A DNA stretch of 64,000 nt, from positions 1 through 64,000 of the forward strand of contig CAVPWP010000002.1 of assembly GCA_963709395.1 (NCBI GenBank), read 5' to 3'. The stretch is from CAVPWP01 sp963709395. GTDB lineage: Bacteria > Pseudomonadota > Alphaproteobacteria > Rhodobacterales > Rhodobacteraceae. This document shows positions 16,730 to 25,922 of this stretch, one piece after another. The position numbers and the translations under genes were made by a program. Every line of letters begins with the position of its first letter. Position 1 is the first letter of the stretch. Under the pieces are notes generated by a model. The model had not been told where the DNA came from, did not search any database, and was given only the letters and a program-made list of their open reading frames with translations.

Positions 16730-17596
16730 ATGGCGACCCAACAATCCCGTACAGCGGCGCGCATGATGATGGCGCCAGCGGTCTTCCTGCTTCTGGTCTG
16801 GATGCTGGTTCCGCTTTCGATGACGCTCTGGTTCTCGTTTCGCCAGTTCCTGCCGCTGCGCGGAGGCGACCAGGGGTTCGTCTGGTTCGAGAACTACTCC
16901 CGCTTCATATCCTCCAGCGCATTTTGGCCGGCCGTTCAGACCACGCTTTTCATGGTCGGCGGAATCCTCGTGATAACGCTCGTGCTCGGCATCCTTCTCG
17001 CGATCCTGCTCGACCAGCCGATGTGGGGCCAGGGTGTGGTCCGGATCCTCGTGATCGCCCCGTTCTTCGTCATGCCGACCGTGACGGCGCTCGTCTGGAA
17101 GAACATGTTCATGGATCCCACGAACGGCCTGCTGGCCCATCTCTGGCGGGCATTCGGTGCCGACCCGGTGGTCTGGCTCAGCGATGCGCCGACTTTCTCG
17201 ATCATCCTGATCGTGTCCTGGCAATGGCTGCCCTTCGCGACACTGATCCTGCTGACAGCGGTCCAGTCGCTTGACAGCGAACAGCTGGAGGCCGCCGAGA
17301 TGGACGGCGCAAGCCCCCTCGCCCGCTTCGGCTACATCACGCTGCCGCATCTCAGCCGCGCGATCACAATCGTGATCCTGATCCAGACGATCTTCCTTCT
17401 GTCGATCTTCGCCGAGATCTTCGTCACGACCGGCGGTGCCTTCGGCACACGAACGCTGACCTACCTGATCTACCAGCGCGTGCTCGAAAGCCAGAACGTG
17501 GGCCTCGGCTCTGCAGGCGGTGTCTATGCCATCATCCTGGCCAACATCATTGCGCTCTTCCTGATGCGCATTGTCGGCAAGAACCTGGACAAGTGA
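16730..17596 (+). CDS. smoF: Polyol ABC transporter permease, MalF-like
   Basis: The 288-residue inner-membrane protein has six helices and the binding-protein-dependent permease motif EAAEMDGASPLARFGYITLPHL, whose EAA loop contacts the ATPase SmoK. It begins MATQQ with an ATG 123 nt after smoE and a purine-rich site ahead of it. The short N terminus lacks the extra helices of MalF, as in other SmoF proteins. The gene is followed within 10 nt by smoG. Together SmoF and SmoG form the channel for sorbitol and mannitol uptake. Identity rests on the EAA motif plus operon order. Confidence 0.92.
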   Translation: MATQQSRTAARMMMAPAVFLLLVWMLVPLSMTLWFSFRQFLPLRGGDQGFVWFENYSRFISSSAFWPAVQTTLFMVGGILVITLVLGILLAILLDQPMWGQGVVRILVIAPFFVMPTVTALVWKNMFMDPTNGLLAHLWRAFGADPVVWLSDAPTFSIILIVSWQWLPFATLILLTAVQSLDSEQLEAAEMDGASPLARFGYITLPHLSRAITIVILIQTIFLLSIFAEIFVTTGGAFGTRTLTYLIYQRVLESQNVGLGSAGGVYAIILANIIALFLMRIVGKNLDK

Positions 17597-17606
17597 GGGA
17601 CTAGAC

Positions 17607-18437
17607 ATGGCACGTGCCGTTACCAACCAACGCAAGGCCCTCAACACCGCGATCGCGTGGTCGATCGGGCTTCTGATCTTCTTCCCGATCCTCTGGACGA
17701 TCCTGACCTCGTTCAAGACCGAGGCCGAGGCCATCGCCAACCCGCCGGTGTTCCTGCTTTTCGACTGGACGCTCGAGAACTACGCCGTCGTCCAGGAGCG
17801 TTCGAACTACATGCGGTTCCTGTGGAACTCGGTCATCATCGCCGGCATCTCGACGCTTCTGGGAATCATGATCGCGGTGCCCGCGGCCTGGTCGATGGCC
17901 TTCGTGCCCTCGAGGCGGACCAAGGACATCCTGCTGTGGATGCTGTCGACGAAGATGCTCCCCGCGGTCGGCGTGCTCTATCCGATCTATCTCATCTTCA
18001 TCCGGATGGGGCTGCTGGATACGCGGATCGGGCTGGTGCTGATCCTGATGCTGATCAACCTGCCGATCATCGTCTGGATGCTTTACACCTACTTCCGCGA
18101 GATCCCGGGCGAGATCCTGGAAGCCGCGCGGATGGACGGCGCATCGCTGAAAGAGGAGATCCTTTACATCCTCACACCGATGGCCGTGCCCGGCATCGCC
18201 TCGACCCTCCTGCTCAACTTCATCCTGGCATGGAACGAGGCGTTCTGGACACTGAACCTCACGGCGGTAAACGCGGCCCCGCTGACGGCCTTTATCGCCA
18301 GCTACTCCAGCCCCGAGGGCCTGTTCTTCGCCAAGCTGAGCGCAGCCTCCACCATGGCCATCGCGCCGATCCTCGTGCTCGGCTGGTTCAGCCAGAAACA
18401 GCTCGTCCGCGGCCTGACCTTCGGCGCCGTCAAGTAA
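17607..18437 (+). CDS. smoG: Polyol ABC transporter permease, MalG-like
   Basis: The 276-residue membrane protein has six helices and the EAA motif EAARMDGASLKEEILYILTP. The N-terminal helix is followed by PILWTILTSFKTEAEA, a start that is typical of MalG-type subunits. I chose ATG 17607, 10 nt behind the smoF stop; an in-frame upstream start would overlap smoF and adds no homology. It pairs with SmoF and docks on SmoK. Confidence 0.92.
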   Translation: MARAVTNQRKALNTAIAWSIGLLIFFPILWTILTSFKTEAEAIANPPVFLLFDWTLENYAVVQERSNYMRFLWNSVIIAGISTLLGIMIAVPAAWSMAFVPSRRTKDILLWMLSTKMLPAVGVLYPIYLIFIRMGLLDTRIGLVLILMLINLPIIVWMLYTYFREIPGEILEAARMDGASLKEEILYILTPMAVPGIASTLLLNFILAWNEAFWTLNLTAVNAAPLTAFIASYSSPEGLFFAKLSAASTMAIAPILVLGWFSQKQLVRGLTFGAVK

Positions 18438-18483
18438 CGCCCTCAAGCAGCGACGCTATTGGGCAAGAAAGGAAGTCAGTCAC

Positions 18484-19485
18484 ATGGGACAGATCACGCT
18501 TGAGAAGGTGACGAAGCGCTTCGGCGATGTGGAGGTCATTCCCCCGCTGGACCTGACCATCGAGGATGGAGAGTTCTGCGTCTTCGTCGGACCGTCGGGT
18601 TGCGGGAAGTCCACCCTGCTGCGCCTGATCGCGGGGCTCGAGGACATCTCCTCGGGGACCATTCTGATCGACGGGACCGACGCGTCACGCACGCCGCCCG
18701 CCAAGCGCGGCCTTGCCATGGTGTTCCAGTCCTACGCGCTCTATCCGCACATGACCGTGCGCAAGAACATCGCCTTCCCGATGCGCATGGCGGGTCTTCC
18801 GCAGGACGAGCAGGACCGCCGGATCGAGGCCGCCGCGAAGGCGCTCAATCTGACCGACTACCTCGATCGCCGGCCCGGCCAGCTTTCCGGCGGCCAGCGC
18901 CAGCGTGTGGCCATCGGACGGGCCATCGTGCGCGAGCCGGCGGCATTCCTGTTCGACGAACCGCTGTCGAACCTCGATGCCGCCCTGCGCGTCGGCATGC
19001 GGATGGAGATCGGTGAGCTGCACGCCAAGCTCAAGACCACGATGATCTACGTCACCCACGACCAGGTCGAGGCGATGACCATGGCCGACAAGATCGTGGT
19101 TCTTCGGGCCGGCAACATCGAACAGGTCGGCAGCCCTCTGGACCTTTACCGCGCGCCCCGCAACCTGTTCGTCGCAGGGTTCATCGGCAGCCCCAAGATG
19201 AACCTGATCGAAGGCAATGCCGCCAGGCAGCACGCCGCCGCCACGATCGGCATCCGGCCCGAGCACATCGACGTGGTCGATGCGGGCCCATGGAAAGGCA
19301 CCGTGGGCGTGGCCGAGCATCTTGGCTCGGACACCTTCCTGCATGTCCACGACACCGGGTTGGCCGAGATGTTGACGGTGCGCGCGACCGGCGAGATCGG
19401 CCTTCGGAGCGGCGACACGGTGTCCCTCGCCCCGCGTGAGGACCAGATCCATCGCTTCGACGCGCAGGGTCTGCGGATCGCATGA
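18484..19485 (+). CDS. smoK: Polyol ABC transporter ATP-binding protein
   Basis: The 333-residue MalK-type ATPase has Walker A GPSGCGKST, the Q-loop in VFQSYALYPHMTV, signature LSGGQRQRVAIGRA, Walker B FLFDEPLSNLDA and H-loop YVTHDQVEAM. The C-terminal regulatory domain (IGIRPEHIDVVD) is a TOBE/OB fold, somewhat shorter than in MalK. It energises SmoFG at the cytoplasmic face. AAGAAAGGAAG ahead of the ATG is a good ribosome binding site. The stop overlaps the smoS start by 4 nt (ATGA), tying transport to oxidation. Confidence 0.94.
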   Translation: MGQITLEKVTKRFGDVEVIPPLDLTIEDGEFCVFVGPSGCGKSTLLRLIAGLEDISSGTILIDGTDASRTPPAKRGLAMVFQSYALYPHMTVRKNIAFPMRMAGLPQDEQDRRIEAAAKALNLTDYLDRRPGQLSGGQRQRVAIGRAIVREPAAFLFDEPLSNLDAALRVGMRMEIGELHAKLKTTMIYVTHDQVEAMTMADKIVVLRAGNIEQVGSPLDLYRAPRNLFVAGFIGSPKMNLIEGNAARQHAAATIGIRPEHIDVVDAGPWKGTVGVAEHLGSDTFLHVHDTGLAEMLTVRATGEIGLRSGDTVSLAPREDQIHRFDAQGLRIA

Positions 19486-20255
19486 AACGGCTTGCCGGCA
19501 AAACGGCCCTTGTCACGGGGGCGGCACGCGGCATCGGCCTGGCCTTTGCCCGCACCTATGTCGACGAGGGCGCGCGCGTGGCACTGGCCGACATCGACAT
19601 CGCCCGCGCCCGGGAGGCCGCGCGCGACATCGGCCCGGCCGCGATCGCGGTCGAGTTGGACGTGTCGCGGCAAGAGAGCATCGAACGCGCGGTGGCCGAG
19701 ACGGTGTCGGCCCTGGGCCGGATCGACATCCTGATCAACAACGCCGCCATCTTCACCGCCGCCCCGATCACCGAGATCACGCGTGAGGACTATGCCCGCA
19801 CCTTTGACATCAACGTCGCAGGCACGCTCTTCACCCTTCAGGCCGTGGCACGTCACATGATCGAGGCCGGGGTCCGGGGCCGCATCATCAACATGGCCAG
19901 CCAGGCTGGTCGCAGGGGCGAACCGCTGGTGGCCGTCTACTGTGCGACAAAGGCCGCGGTGATCTCGCTCACGCAATCGGCGGGCCTGAACCTGATCCGC
20001 CACGGGATCAACGTGAACGCCATCTCGCCCGGCGTGGTCGACGGCGAACACTGGGACGGGGTCGATGCGTTCTTCGCGAAATACGAGAACAAGGCCCCCG
20101 GCCAGAAGAAGGCCGAGGTTGGAGCGGGCGTGCCGTTCGGACGGATGGGCACGGCCGAGGACCTGACCGGCATGGCGGTGTTCCTCGCGAGCGACGAGGC
20201 CCGCTACATCGTCGCGCAGACCTACAACGTGGACGGCGGACAATGGATGAGCTGA
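19482..20255 (+). CDS. smoS: Sorbitol dehydrogenase (short-chain dehydrogenase family)
   Basis: The 257-residue NAD-dependent SDR has the Rossmann motif TGAARGIG, the acidic residue that favours NAD in LADIDIA, NNAAIF, the catalytic serine in INMASQAG, and YCATKAA with the Tyr-x-x-x-Lys pair. In Rhodobacter sphaeroides the SmoS protein oxidises D-sorbitol to D-fructose and also galactitol. The length and operon position here match. The start overlaps smoK and the stop overlaps the mtlK start (TGATG), so the three are translationally coupled. Confidence 0.93.
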   Translation: MKRLAGKTALVTGAARGIGLAFARTYVDEGARVALADIDIARAREAARDIGPAAIAVELDVSRQESIERAVAETVSALGRIDILINNAAIFTAAPITEITREDYARTFDINVAGTLFTLQAVARHMIEAGVRGRIINMASQAGRRGEPLVAVYCATKAAVISLTQSAGLNLIRHGINVNAISPGVVDGEHWDGVDAFFAKYENKAPGQKKAEVGAGVPFGRMGTAEDLTGMAVFLASDEARYIVAQTYNVDGGQWMS

Positions 20256-21747
20256 TGACAAAGACACCTGTTCGCCTCAGCCGCGCCGCCCTGCATGATC
20301 TGCCCCCCTCCATCGCGCGACCGACCTATGCGCGCGACGACCTTGGTCCCGGCATCGTCCATATCGGCACCGGCAACTTCCACCGCGCGCACCAGGCCTG
20401 GTATCTGCACCGTCTGATGAACGAAGGGGCGGCCCGTGACTGGGCGATCGTCGGCGCGGGCGTGCGTCCGGGCGACGCCGTCATGCGCGACAAGCTTCTC
20501 GCGCAGGACTGCCTGACGACGCTGATCGAGTTGCGCCCCGATGGCACCAGTGCCGAGGTTTGCGGCGCGATGATCGACTTCCTGCCCGTGGAGCCCGACA
20601 ACGCTGCGCTGATCGCACAGATGGCGGACCCGGCTATTCGCATCGTCTCGCTGACCGTGACCGAGAGCGGATATTTCGTGAACCCGGCCACGGGCCGGTT
20701 CGACCCCACCACCCCGACATCGCGCATGACGTGGCCACCCCGGCCCGTCCGCGCACCGCGTTCGGCGCCATCGTTGCAGCCCTGCGCCTGCGCCGCGACG
20801 CGGGGCATGGCCCCTTCACCGTGCAAAGCTGCGACAACCTGCGCGGCAACGGCGCGATCACCCGTGAAACGATCGTCGGCCTTGCGCGGCTTTCCGATCC
20901 GGACCTGGCGCAGTGGATCGACACACGCTGCACCTTCCCGAACTCGATGGTCGATTGCATCGTGCCCGCGACCGGCCCGGACGAGATCGCCGCCGTGCGC
21001 GCCCTCGGCATCGACGACGCCGCCCCCGTGACACACGAGAACTACCGCCAATGGGTGATCGAAGACGCGTTCTGCGCGGGTCGCCCGGATTGGGACCGCG
21101 TGGGGGCGGTCTTCACGCCCCGTGTCCACGACTACGAGACGATGAAGATCCGCATCCTCAACGCCGGTCACCAGATCCTTGCCAATGCGGGGGAGCTTCT
21201 GGGCCTCGCGACCATCGCCGACTGCATGGCCGACGCCGATGTCTCGGCGTTCTGGCGCAAGGTCGAGATGGACGAGATCGTGCCCCATGTTGCGGACGTG
21301 CCAGACATGACCGCCAAGGACTATGTTCGGCTCATCGAGCGGCGGTTCTCCAACCCCGCGATCCGCGACACGACACGGCGGGTCGCCTTCGACGGATCGG
21401 CGCGCCATGCGGGATTCGTCGTGCCGATCCTCCGCGACGCACTGGATGCCGAAACCCCGATCGCCGGGCTAGCCCTGGTCGAGGCGCTCTGGGCACGGAT
21501 GTGCGCAGGTACCCGGGAAGATGGATCGCCGATTCAGCCGAACGCCCCTGATTGGGACGCCTTGCAAAGCTGCGCGGGGGCCGCGCGGAGCAATCCCAAG
21601 GCATGGCTGCAACAGGACCATATCTACGGCGCCCTCGCCGCGGACGACCGTTTCGCGCGCAGCTTCGAGGGCTGGCTGGGCCTGATCTGGGACCGCGGGA
21701 CCATGGCCGCCCTCCGGAACTATCTCGCGGGCGGAGCCACAAACTAG
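20255..21747 (+). pseudogene. mtlK: Mannitol 2-dehydrogenase, reading frame broken by one missing base
   Basis: The N-terminal part, to about 20710, has IVHIGTGNFHRAHQAWYL, the Rossmann region of polyol-specific long-chain dehydrogenases, and VSLTVTESGYF. The frame is then lost. From about 20711 the next frame carries on with HPDIAHD, TAFG, SCDNLRGNG, FPNSMVDCIVPAT, NYRQWVIED, the catalytic-lysine region YETMKIRILNAGHQ and a complete C terminus. Adding one C in the C-rich run at 20704-20715 joins both halves into 497 codons, close to MtlK length. In the order known from Rhodobacter sphaeroides it would oxidise mannitol to fructose. Because every catalytic motif is preserved on both sides, a sequencing indel is at least as likely as a true mutation. 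Confidence 0.85.
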
Positions 21748-22705
21748 GCCCGTCCGGGCTCTGCCGCGCCCATTGTCATGGGCGACGGTCTGATAATGAG
21801 ACCCCGACCCCTTCGCTCAAGAAACGCACGATCACTCACAGGGTGAGGCCTCGCACCTGCCGGTGAGGCGCCGGCTGGCCATTTGGCATCCCTCCTCGAC
21901 GCCCGTCTTCGTCGATCCATCGAGGTTACATCAGGACACCCCGCTATCCAAGAAATGGAGACGGCTCAGCGACGAGCGCGATCATCTCCGCATCCCGTCG
22001 AGGCGCCCCGGCATTGCTCTCAAGAACGATCGGACGGTTGCGTCCGTTCCGGCGGAGAGACATCGGCAGCGCAAGGCAGGAGCAAGGCTGGAAAAGACTT
22101 CAACGCGCGGCAATACGGTGCTGGGACGCCGGCTCCAGCCTGAGTGAAAGGCTGAACCGCACGCGACCGCGATCTGATCCCGTCCCTTCAGCCGACTTCT
22201 TCAGCACAATCTCGGGCGTGACAGACCTTCGCAAGGTCAGATTGGGTGGATCACCAGGCGTACTGTTTTGCCCGATAGCCTCCCAGTTCCGGTGCCTGCA
22301 CATCCGTGATCATTCATCTGGGATTCCCTGGTGAGAGCACCAGGGTATCTGGATCTGAAGCGATGGAAACGCAGCGCCAATCAGAACTGGGATCGCTTGA
22401 TCCACCTCCTAGCACTCATATTTCCTTGGAGGTTGGGCGTCTTCAGGGAGATGCCGACCGGAGGCGGGTTCGACGGCGACTGCGTCCACCACCATGTCCA
22501 CCATCCATCGCTACGATCCGCAGGTGCTCGCGCTGTCGCGACCATCGCCATGAAAGGGCGCGCATGATCCTGATGGGAAATCATGATGTGTCCCGTTCTC
22601 GGACTTGCCTTCGCGCCGACTGACGCTAAGGTTGCCGGACTTGCTTCGGGACAATGGGGAGAAGCGCACTGACTGCGCGCACCGAAGCATGATGGGAGGA
22701 GCCTT
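21748..22705. other. Long intergenic region with mobile-element debris
   Basis: This 958-nt stretch holds no intact gene. A recombinase fragment on the minus strand (21944-22072) is listed separately. The rest, about 22073-22690, shows only short open stretches that I cannot assign. The last 30 nt carry a GGGAGGAG ribosome binding site for the next TRAP operon, whose promoter must lie shortly upstream. Confidence 0.6.
21944..22072 (-). pseudogene. Second serine-recombinase C-terminal fragment
   Basis: The minus-strand frame reads LPMSLRRNGRNRPIVLE, GAPRRDAEMIALVAE and stops at 21946. It is collinear with the remnant at 193-612 (VPLSLHRQVRNRPIVLH, GAQRRDAHLIAIVADA), so both derive from the same recombinase family. 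The helix-turn-helix part that follows in the first copy is missing here. The two copies differ enough to come from separate elements or from old divergence. Confidence 0.55.
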
Positions 22706-23839
22706 ATGACTGACTCAACGAAATTTAACCGGCGTTCGTTTCTGAAGAAGACGGCACTGGCCGGTGGCGGTGCAGCCGCCGCAGGGACGCTGGCTGCGCC
22801 GGCCGTTCTGGCGCAGGCGCCGCTGGTCGTGAAGATGCAGACGTCGTGGCCCGCCTCGGACATCTGGGACGAATTCGCCAAGGATTACGCCACGCGCGTG
22901 GGCGAGATGTCCGGTGGCCGCATGACGGTCGAAGTGCTGCCCGCCGGCGCGGTGGTCGGCGCGTTCCAGGTGCTCGACGCGGTCAATGACGGCGTGCTCG
23001 ACGCGGCCCATTCCGTGCCGGTCTACTGGTACGGCAAGAACAAGGCGGCCTCGCTCTTCGGCACCGGTCCCGTGTTTGGCGGTTCGGCGACCACGATGCT
23101 GTCGTGGTTCTGGGCCGGCGGCGGCGAGCAGCTTTACGACGAGCTGACGCAGGACATCATGGGCCTCGACATCAAGGGCTACCTCGGGTTCCCGATGTTC
23201 GCCCAGCCGTTCGGCTGGTTCAAGGAGCCGGTCAACACCGTTGCCGATCTCCAGGGCTTCAAGTATCGGACAGTCGGCCTTGCCGCCGACCTCATGCAGA
23301 AGATGGGCATGTCGGTTGCGCAGCTTCCCGGCGGCGAGATCGTCCCGGCGATGGAGCGCGGCGTCATCGACGCTTTCGAGTTCAACAACCCGACCTCGGA
23401 CAGCCGCTTCGGTGCCCAGGACGTGGCGAAGAACTACTATCTGTCGTCCTATCACCAGGCGTCGGAAGCCTTCGAGTATCTCTTCAACAAGTCGTTCCTC
23501 GAAGACCTCGATCCTGACTTCCAGGCGATCCTGAAGTACGGCGTCGAGGCGGCCTCGACCGCCAATACGGCGAAGGCGATGGACCAGTACTCGGCAGACC
23601 TGAAGATGCTTCAGGAAGAGGCCGGCGTCACCATCCACCGGACGTCGAAGGACATCCTCGACGCTCAGATCGCCGCCTGGGACGAGCTGATCCCGGAACT
23701 CGAGGCCGATCCGTTCATGAAGAAGACCCTCGACAGCCAGCGCGAGTGGGTCGAGCGGGTCACCTTCTACGAGCTGATGAACTCGCCCGACTATGCGCTC
23801 GCCTACGAGCACTATTTCCCGGGTCGTCTGAAGCTCTGA
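22706..23839 (+). CDS. TRAP transporter substrate-binding protein with Tat-type signal (DctP family)
   Basis: The 377-residue periplasmic protein has a twin-arginine signal, NRRSFLKK, a hydrophobic core and cleavage near LA-QAP. VKMQTSWPASD opens the mature domain; PVYWYGKN, GWFKEPVNTV and FKYRTVGLAADLMQKMG match the DctP6 / lactate- and 2-oxoacid-binding TRAP branch. A Tat signal means that the protein folds before export, which is common in this branch. A strong GGGAGGAG precedes the ATG. It is first in an operon with dctQ, dctM, an amidase, a small membrane protein and a hydroxyacid dehydrogenase. A mono-carboxylate or keto acid is a likely ligand, by family. Confidence 0.92.
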   Translation: MTDSTKFNRRSFLKKTALAGGGAAAAGTLAAPAVLAQAPLVVKMQTSWPASDIWDEFAKDYATRVGEMSGGRMTVEVLPAGAVVGAFQVLDAVNDGVLDAAHSVPVYWYGKNKAASLFGTGPVFGGSATTMLSWFWAGGGEQLYDELTQDIMGLDIKGYLGFPMFAQPFGWFKEPVNTVADLQGFKYRTVGLAADLMQKMGMSVAQLPGGEIVPAMERGVIDAFEFNNPTSDSRFGAQDVAKNYYLSSYHQASEAFEYLFNKSFLEDLDPDFQAILKYGVEAASTANTAKAMDQYSADLKMLQEEAGVTIHRTSKDILDAQIAAWDELIPELEADPFMKKTLDSQREWVERVTFYELMNSPDYALAYEHYFPGRLKL

Positions 23840-23857
23840 TTTCGCCCTAAGATCGCG

Positions 23858-23887
23858 CCGGCCCCGGGGGACATCCCTCGGGGCCGG
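23858..23887 (+). promoter_or_regulatory. Intercistronic stem-loop between dctP and dctQ
   Basis: CCGGCCCCG (23858-23866) pairs perfectly with CGGGGCCGG (23879-23887) across a 12-nt loop. It begins 18 nt after the dctP stop and has no U-run. Like the two other hairpins in this window it lies directly after a binding-protein gene and probably sets the ratio of binding protein to permease. Confidence 0.7.
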
Positions 23888-23925
23888 ACGCGCGCTCCAG
23901 ACCCACGCGACAAGGGGTACTTCCC

Positions 23926-24510
23926 GTGATCGGTTTCATCCGCTTCGCCGACAATCTGTCGGCATGGTTCGGAAAGGCCTTTGCCTGGCTTATCGTCCTC
24001 ATGGCGGTGGGAACCGGCTACGAGGTCTTCGTGCGCTATGTCATGAACAACCCGACGGCCTGGGCACTGGACGTATCGTTCATCATGTACGGTACTCTCT
24101 TCATGATGGGGGGCGCCTACACACTGTCGCGCGGCGGCCATGTGCGGGGCGACTTCCTCTACCGGCTCTGGCAGCCACGCACCCAGGCCAAGGTCGACCT
24201 TGTCCTCTACATCCTGTTCTTCTTTCCCGGCGTCACGGCGCTGATCTTCGCGGGCTGGAAATACGCTGCGCGATCGTGGGGGTTCGGCGAGGTGTCGATC
24301 AACAGCCCCGCGGGCATCCCGATCTACCAGTTCAAGACGGTCATCGTGGCCGCGGGCATCCTGCTGTTCATCCAGGGCATCGCCCAGGTCTGTCGCTGCA
24401 TCATCGCGATCCGGACCAATGAATGGCTCGTCGCCGACGAAGACGTCTTCGAGACCGAGGACCTTCTTATGCAACAGGCCAACAAGGCCGAGAGGGATAG
24501 CCACATATGA
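23926..24510 (+). CDS. TRAP transporter small permease (DctQ family)
   Basis: The 194-residue inner-membrane protein has four helices; TAWALDVSFIMYGTLFMMGGAY and GGHVRGDFLY are the conserved DctQ features. It bridges the binding protein and the large permease. The stop overlaps the dctM start by 4 nt (ATGA). Its length is normal for the subfamily that pairs with Tat-exported binding proteins. The start has AAGGGG at a reasonable distance. Confidence 0.92.
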   Translation: MIGFIRFADNLSAWFGKAFAWLIVLMAVGTGYEVFVRYVMNNPTAWALDVSFIMYGTLFMMGGAYTLSRGGHVRGDFLYRLWQPRTQAKVDLVLYILFFFPGVTALIFAGWKYAARSWGFGEVSINSPAGIPIYQFKTVIVAAGILLFIQGIAQVCRCIIAIRTNEWLVADEDVFETEDLLMQQANKAERDSHI

Positions 24511-25922
24511 CGGACCCCCAAGTCGCCCTGATGATGTTGGGGCTCTTCATCGTCTTCGTCTTCCTCGGCTTCCCGATCGCCTTCACGCTGATGGCGATGG
24601 GCATCGGGTTCGGCTACTACGCCTATTTCGACGCCGACCGCATGTGGCGCCCGTTCAACCGGCTGGACGAAACCGCCAGCTGGTGGGAGAGCACCAGTCT
24701 CTGGCTCGAGGGGTTCTTCAACAACCGAATATTCGACCTCTTCGTGAACCAGACCTACACGGTGATGTCGAACGAGGTGCTGACGGCGGTGCCGCTGTTC
24801 CTCTTCATGGGCTACATCGTCGAGCGCGCGAACATCGTCGACCGCCTGTTCGGCACGCTCAACATCGCCTCGAGAAATGTTCCCGGGTCGATGGGGGTGG
24901 CGGCGCTGATCACCTGCGCGCTCTTCGCGACGGCCACCGGCATCGTCGGCGCGGTCGTGACCCTGATGGGGCTTCTGGCGCTGCCGCAGATGCTCAAGGC
25001 GCGCTACAATCCGTCATTCGCCAGCGGCATCATCTGCGCCGGCGGCACGCTGGGCATCCTGATCCCGCCGTCGATCATGCTGATCGTCTATGCCGCGGCC
25101 TCGGGGGTGTCGATCGTGCGCCTCTACGCGGCGGCCCTGCTGCCGGGCCTGACGCTTGTCGGTCTCTACCTCGTCTATGTGATCGGCCGCTCCATCCTCC
25201 AGCCCTCGGTCGCGCCGCGTCCCACAGCCGAGGACGTGCCGGACGTGCCCTTCCTCAAGCTCATGGGCATGATCCTGACCTCGTTCCTGCCGCTGGCCTT
25301 CCTGATCCTGGCCGTGCTGGGATCCATCCTCTTCGGACTGGCCACCCCCACCGAGGCGGCCTCCATCGGCGCATTGGGCGGGATCTTCCTCGCCTTCATC
25401 TATCGCGCGATGACCTGGCAGCGGATGCGCGAAAGCGTCTATCTGACGGTGCGCACCACGGCGATGGTGTGCTGGCTCTTCGTCGGCTCCTACACCTTCT
25501 CGGCGGTGTTCTCGTATCTTGGTGGCGAGCATATCATCTCGGAATTCGTGCAAAGCCTCAGCCTCGAGCCGTGGCAGTTCCTGATCCTTGCGCAGCTCAT
25601 CATCTTCCTGCTGGGCTGGCCGCTCGAATGGTCCGAGATCATCATCATCTTCGTGCCGATCTTCCTGCCGCTTCTGTCCTTCTTCGGGATCGATCCGCTG
25701 TTCTTCGGAATTCTCGTGGCCCTGAACCTTCAGACCAGCTTCCTGACCCCGCCGATGGCGATGTCGGCCTACTATCTGAAGGGGATCGCCCCACCCGAGG
25801 TGAAGCTGACGCAGATCTTCGCCGGCGTTATGCCGTTCCTGGCCTGCGTGATCATATCCATGGTGCTGATGTATCTCTTCCCGCAGATCGTGTTCCACCT
25901 GCCCGAACTCTTCTATGGCTGA
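24507..25922 (+). CDS. TRAP transporter large permease (DctM family)
   Basis: The 471-residue polytopic protein has about 12-13 helices; VPLFLFMGYIVERANI, GTLGILIPPSIMLIVY and the C-terminal TSFLTPPMAMSAYYLKG are DctM hallmarks. It is longer than typical DctM because of an insertion after the first helix (about residues 35-80), a known feature of the branch that transports 2-oxo or hydroxy acids. It transports the ligand with sodium ions. The stop lies 8 nt inside the amidase gene, so the two are cotranslated. Confidence 0.93.
   Translation: MTDPQVALMMLGLFIVFVFLGFPIAFTLMAMGIGFGYYAYFDADRMWRPFNRLDETASWWESTSLWLEGFFNNRIFDLFVNQTYTVMSNEVLTAVPLFLFMGYIVERANIVDRLFGTLNIASRNVPGSMGVAALITCALFATATGIVGAVVTLMGLLALPQMLKARYNPSFASGIICAGGTLGILIPPSIMLIVYAAASGVSIVRLYAAALLPGLTLVGLYLVYVIGRSILQPSVAPRPTAEDVPDVPFLKLMGMILTSFLPLAFLILAVLGSILFGLATPTEAASIGALGGIFLAFIYRAMTWQRMRESVYLTVRTTAMVCWLFVGSYTFSAVFSYLGGEHIISEFVQSLSLEPWQFLILAQLIIFLLGWPLEWSEIIIIFVPIFLPLLSFFGIDPLFFGILVALNLQTSFLTPPMAMSAYYLKGIAPPEVKLTQIFAGVMPFLACVIISMVLMYLFPQIVFHLPELFYG

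Noticed and set aside
15290..17740. Very long open frame (816 codons) on the minus strand opposite smoE and smoF
   Set aside because: Charged, repetitive composition without domains, no ribosome binding site, and exactly antisense to clear genes; typical GC-rich codon shadow.
22073..22690. Short open frames between the recombinase remnant and the second TRAP operon
   Set aside because: None has homology, a ribosome binding site or codon use like the neighbours; treated as unassigned intergenic DNA.
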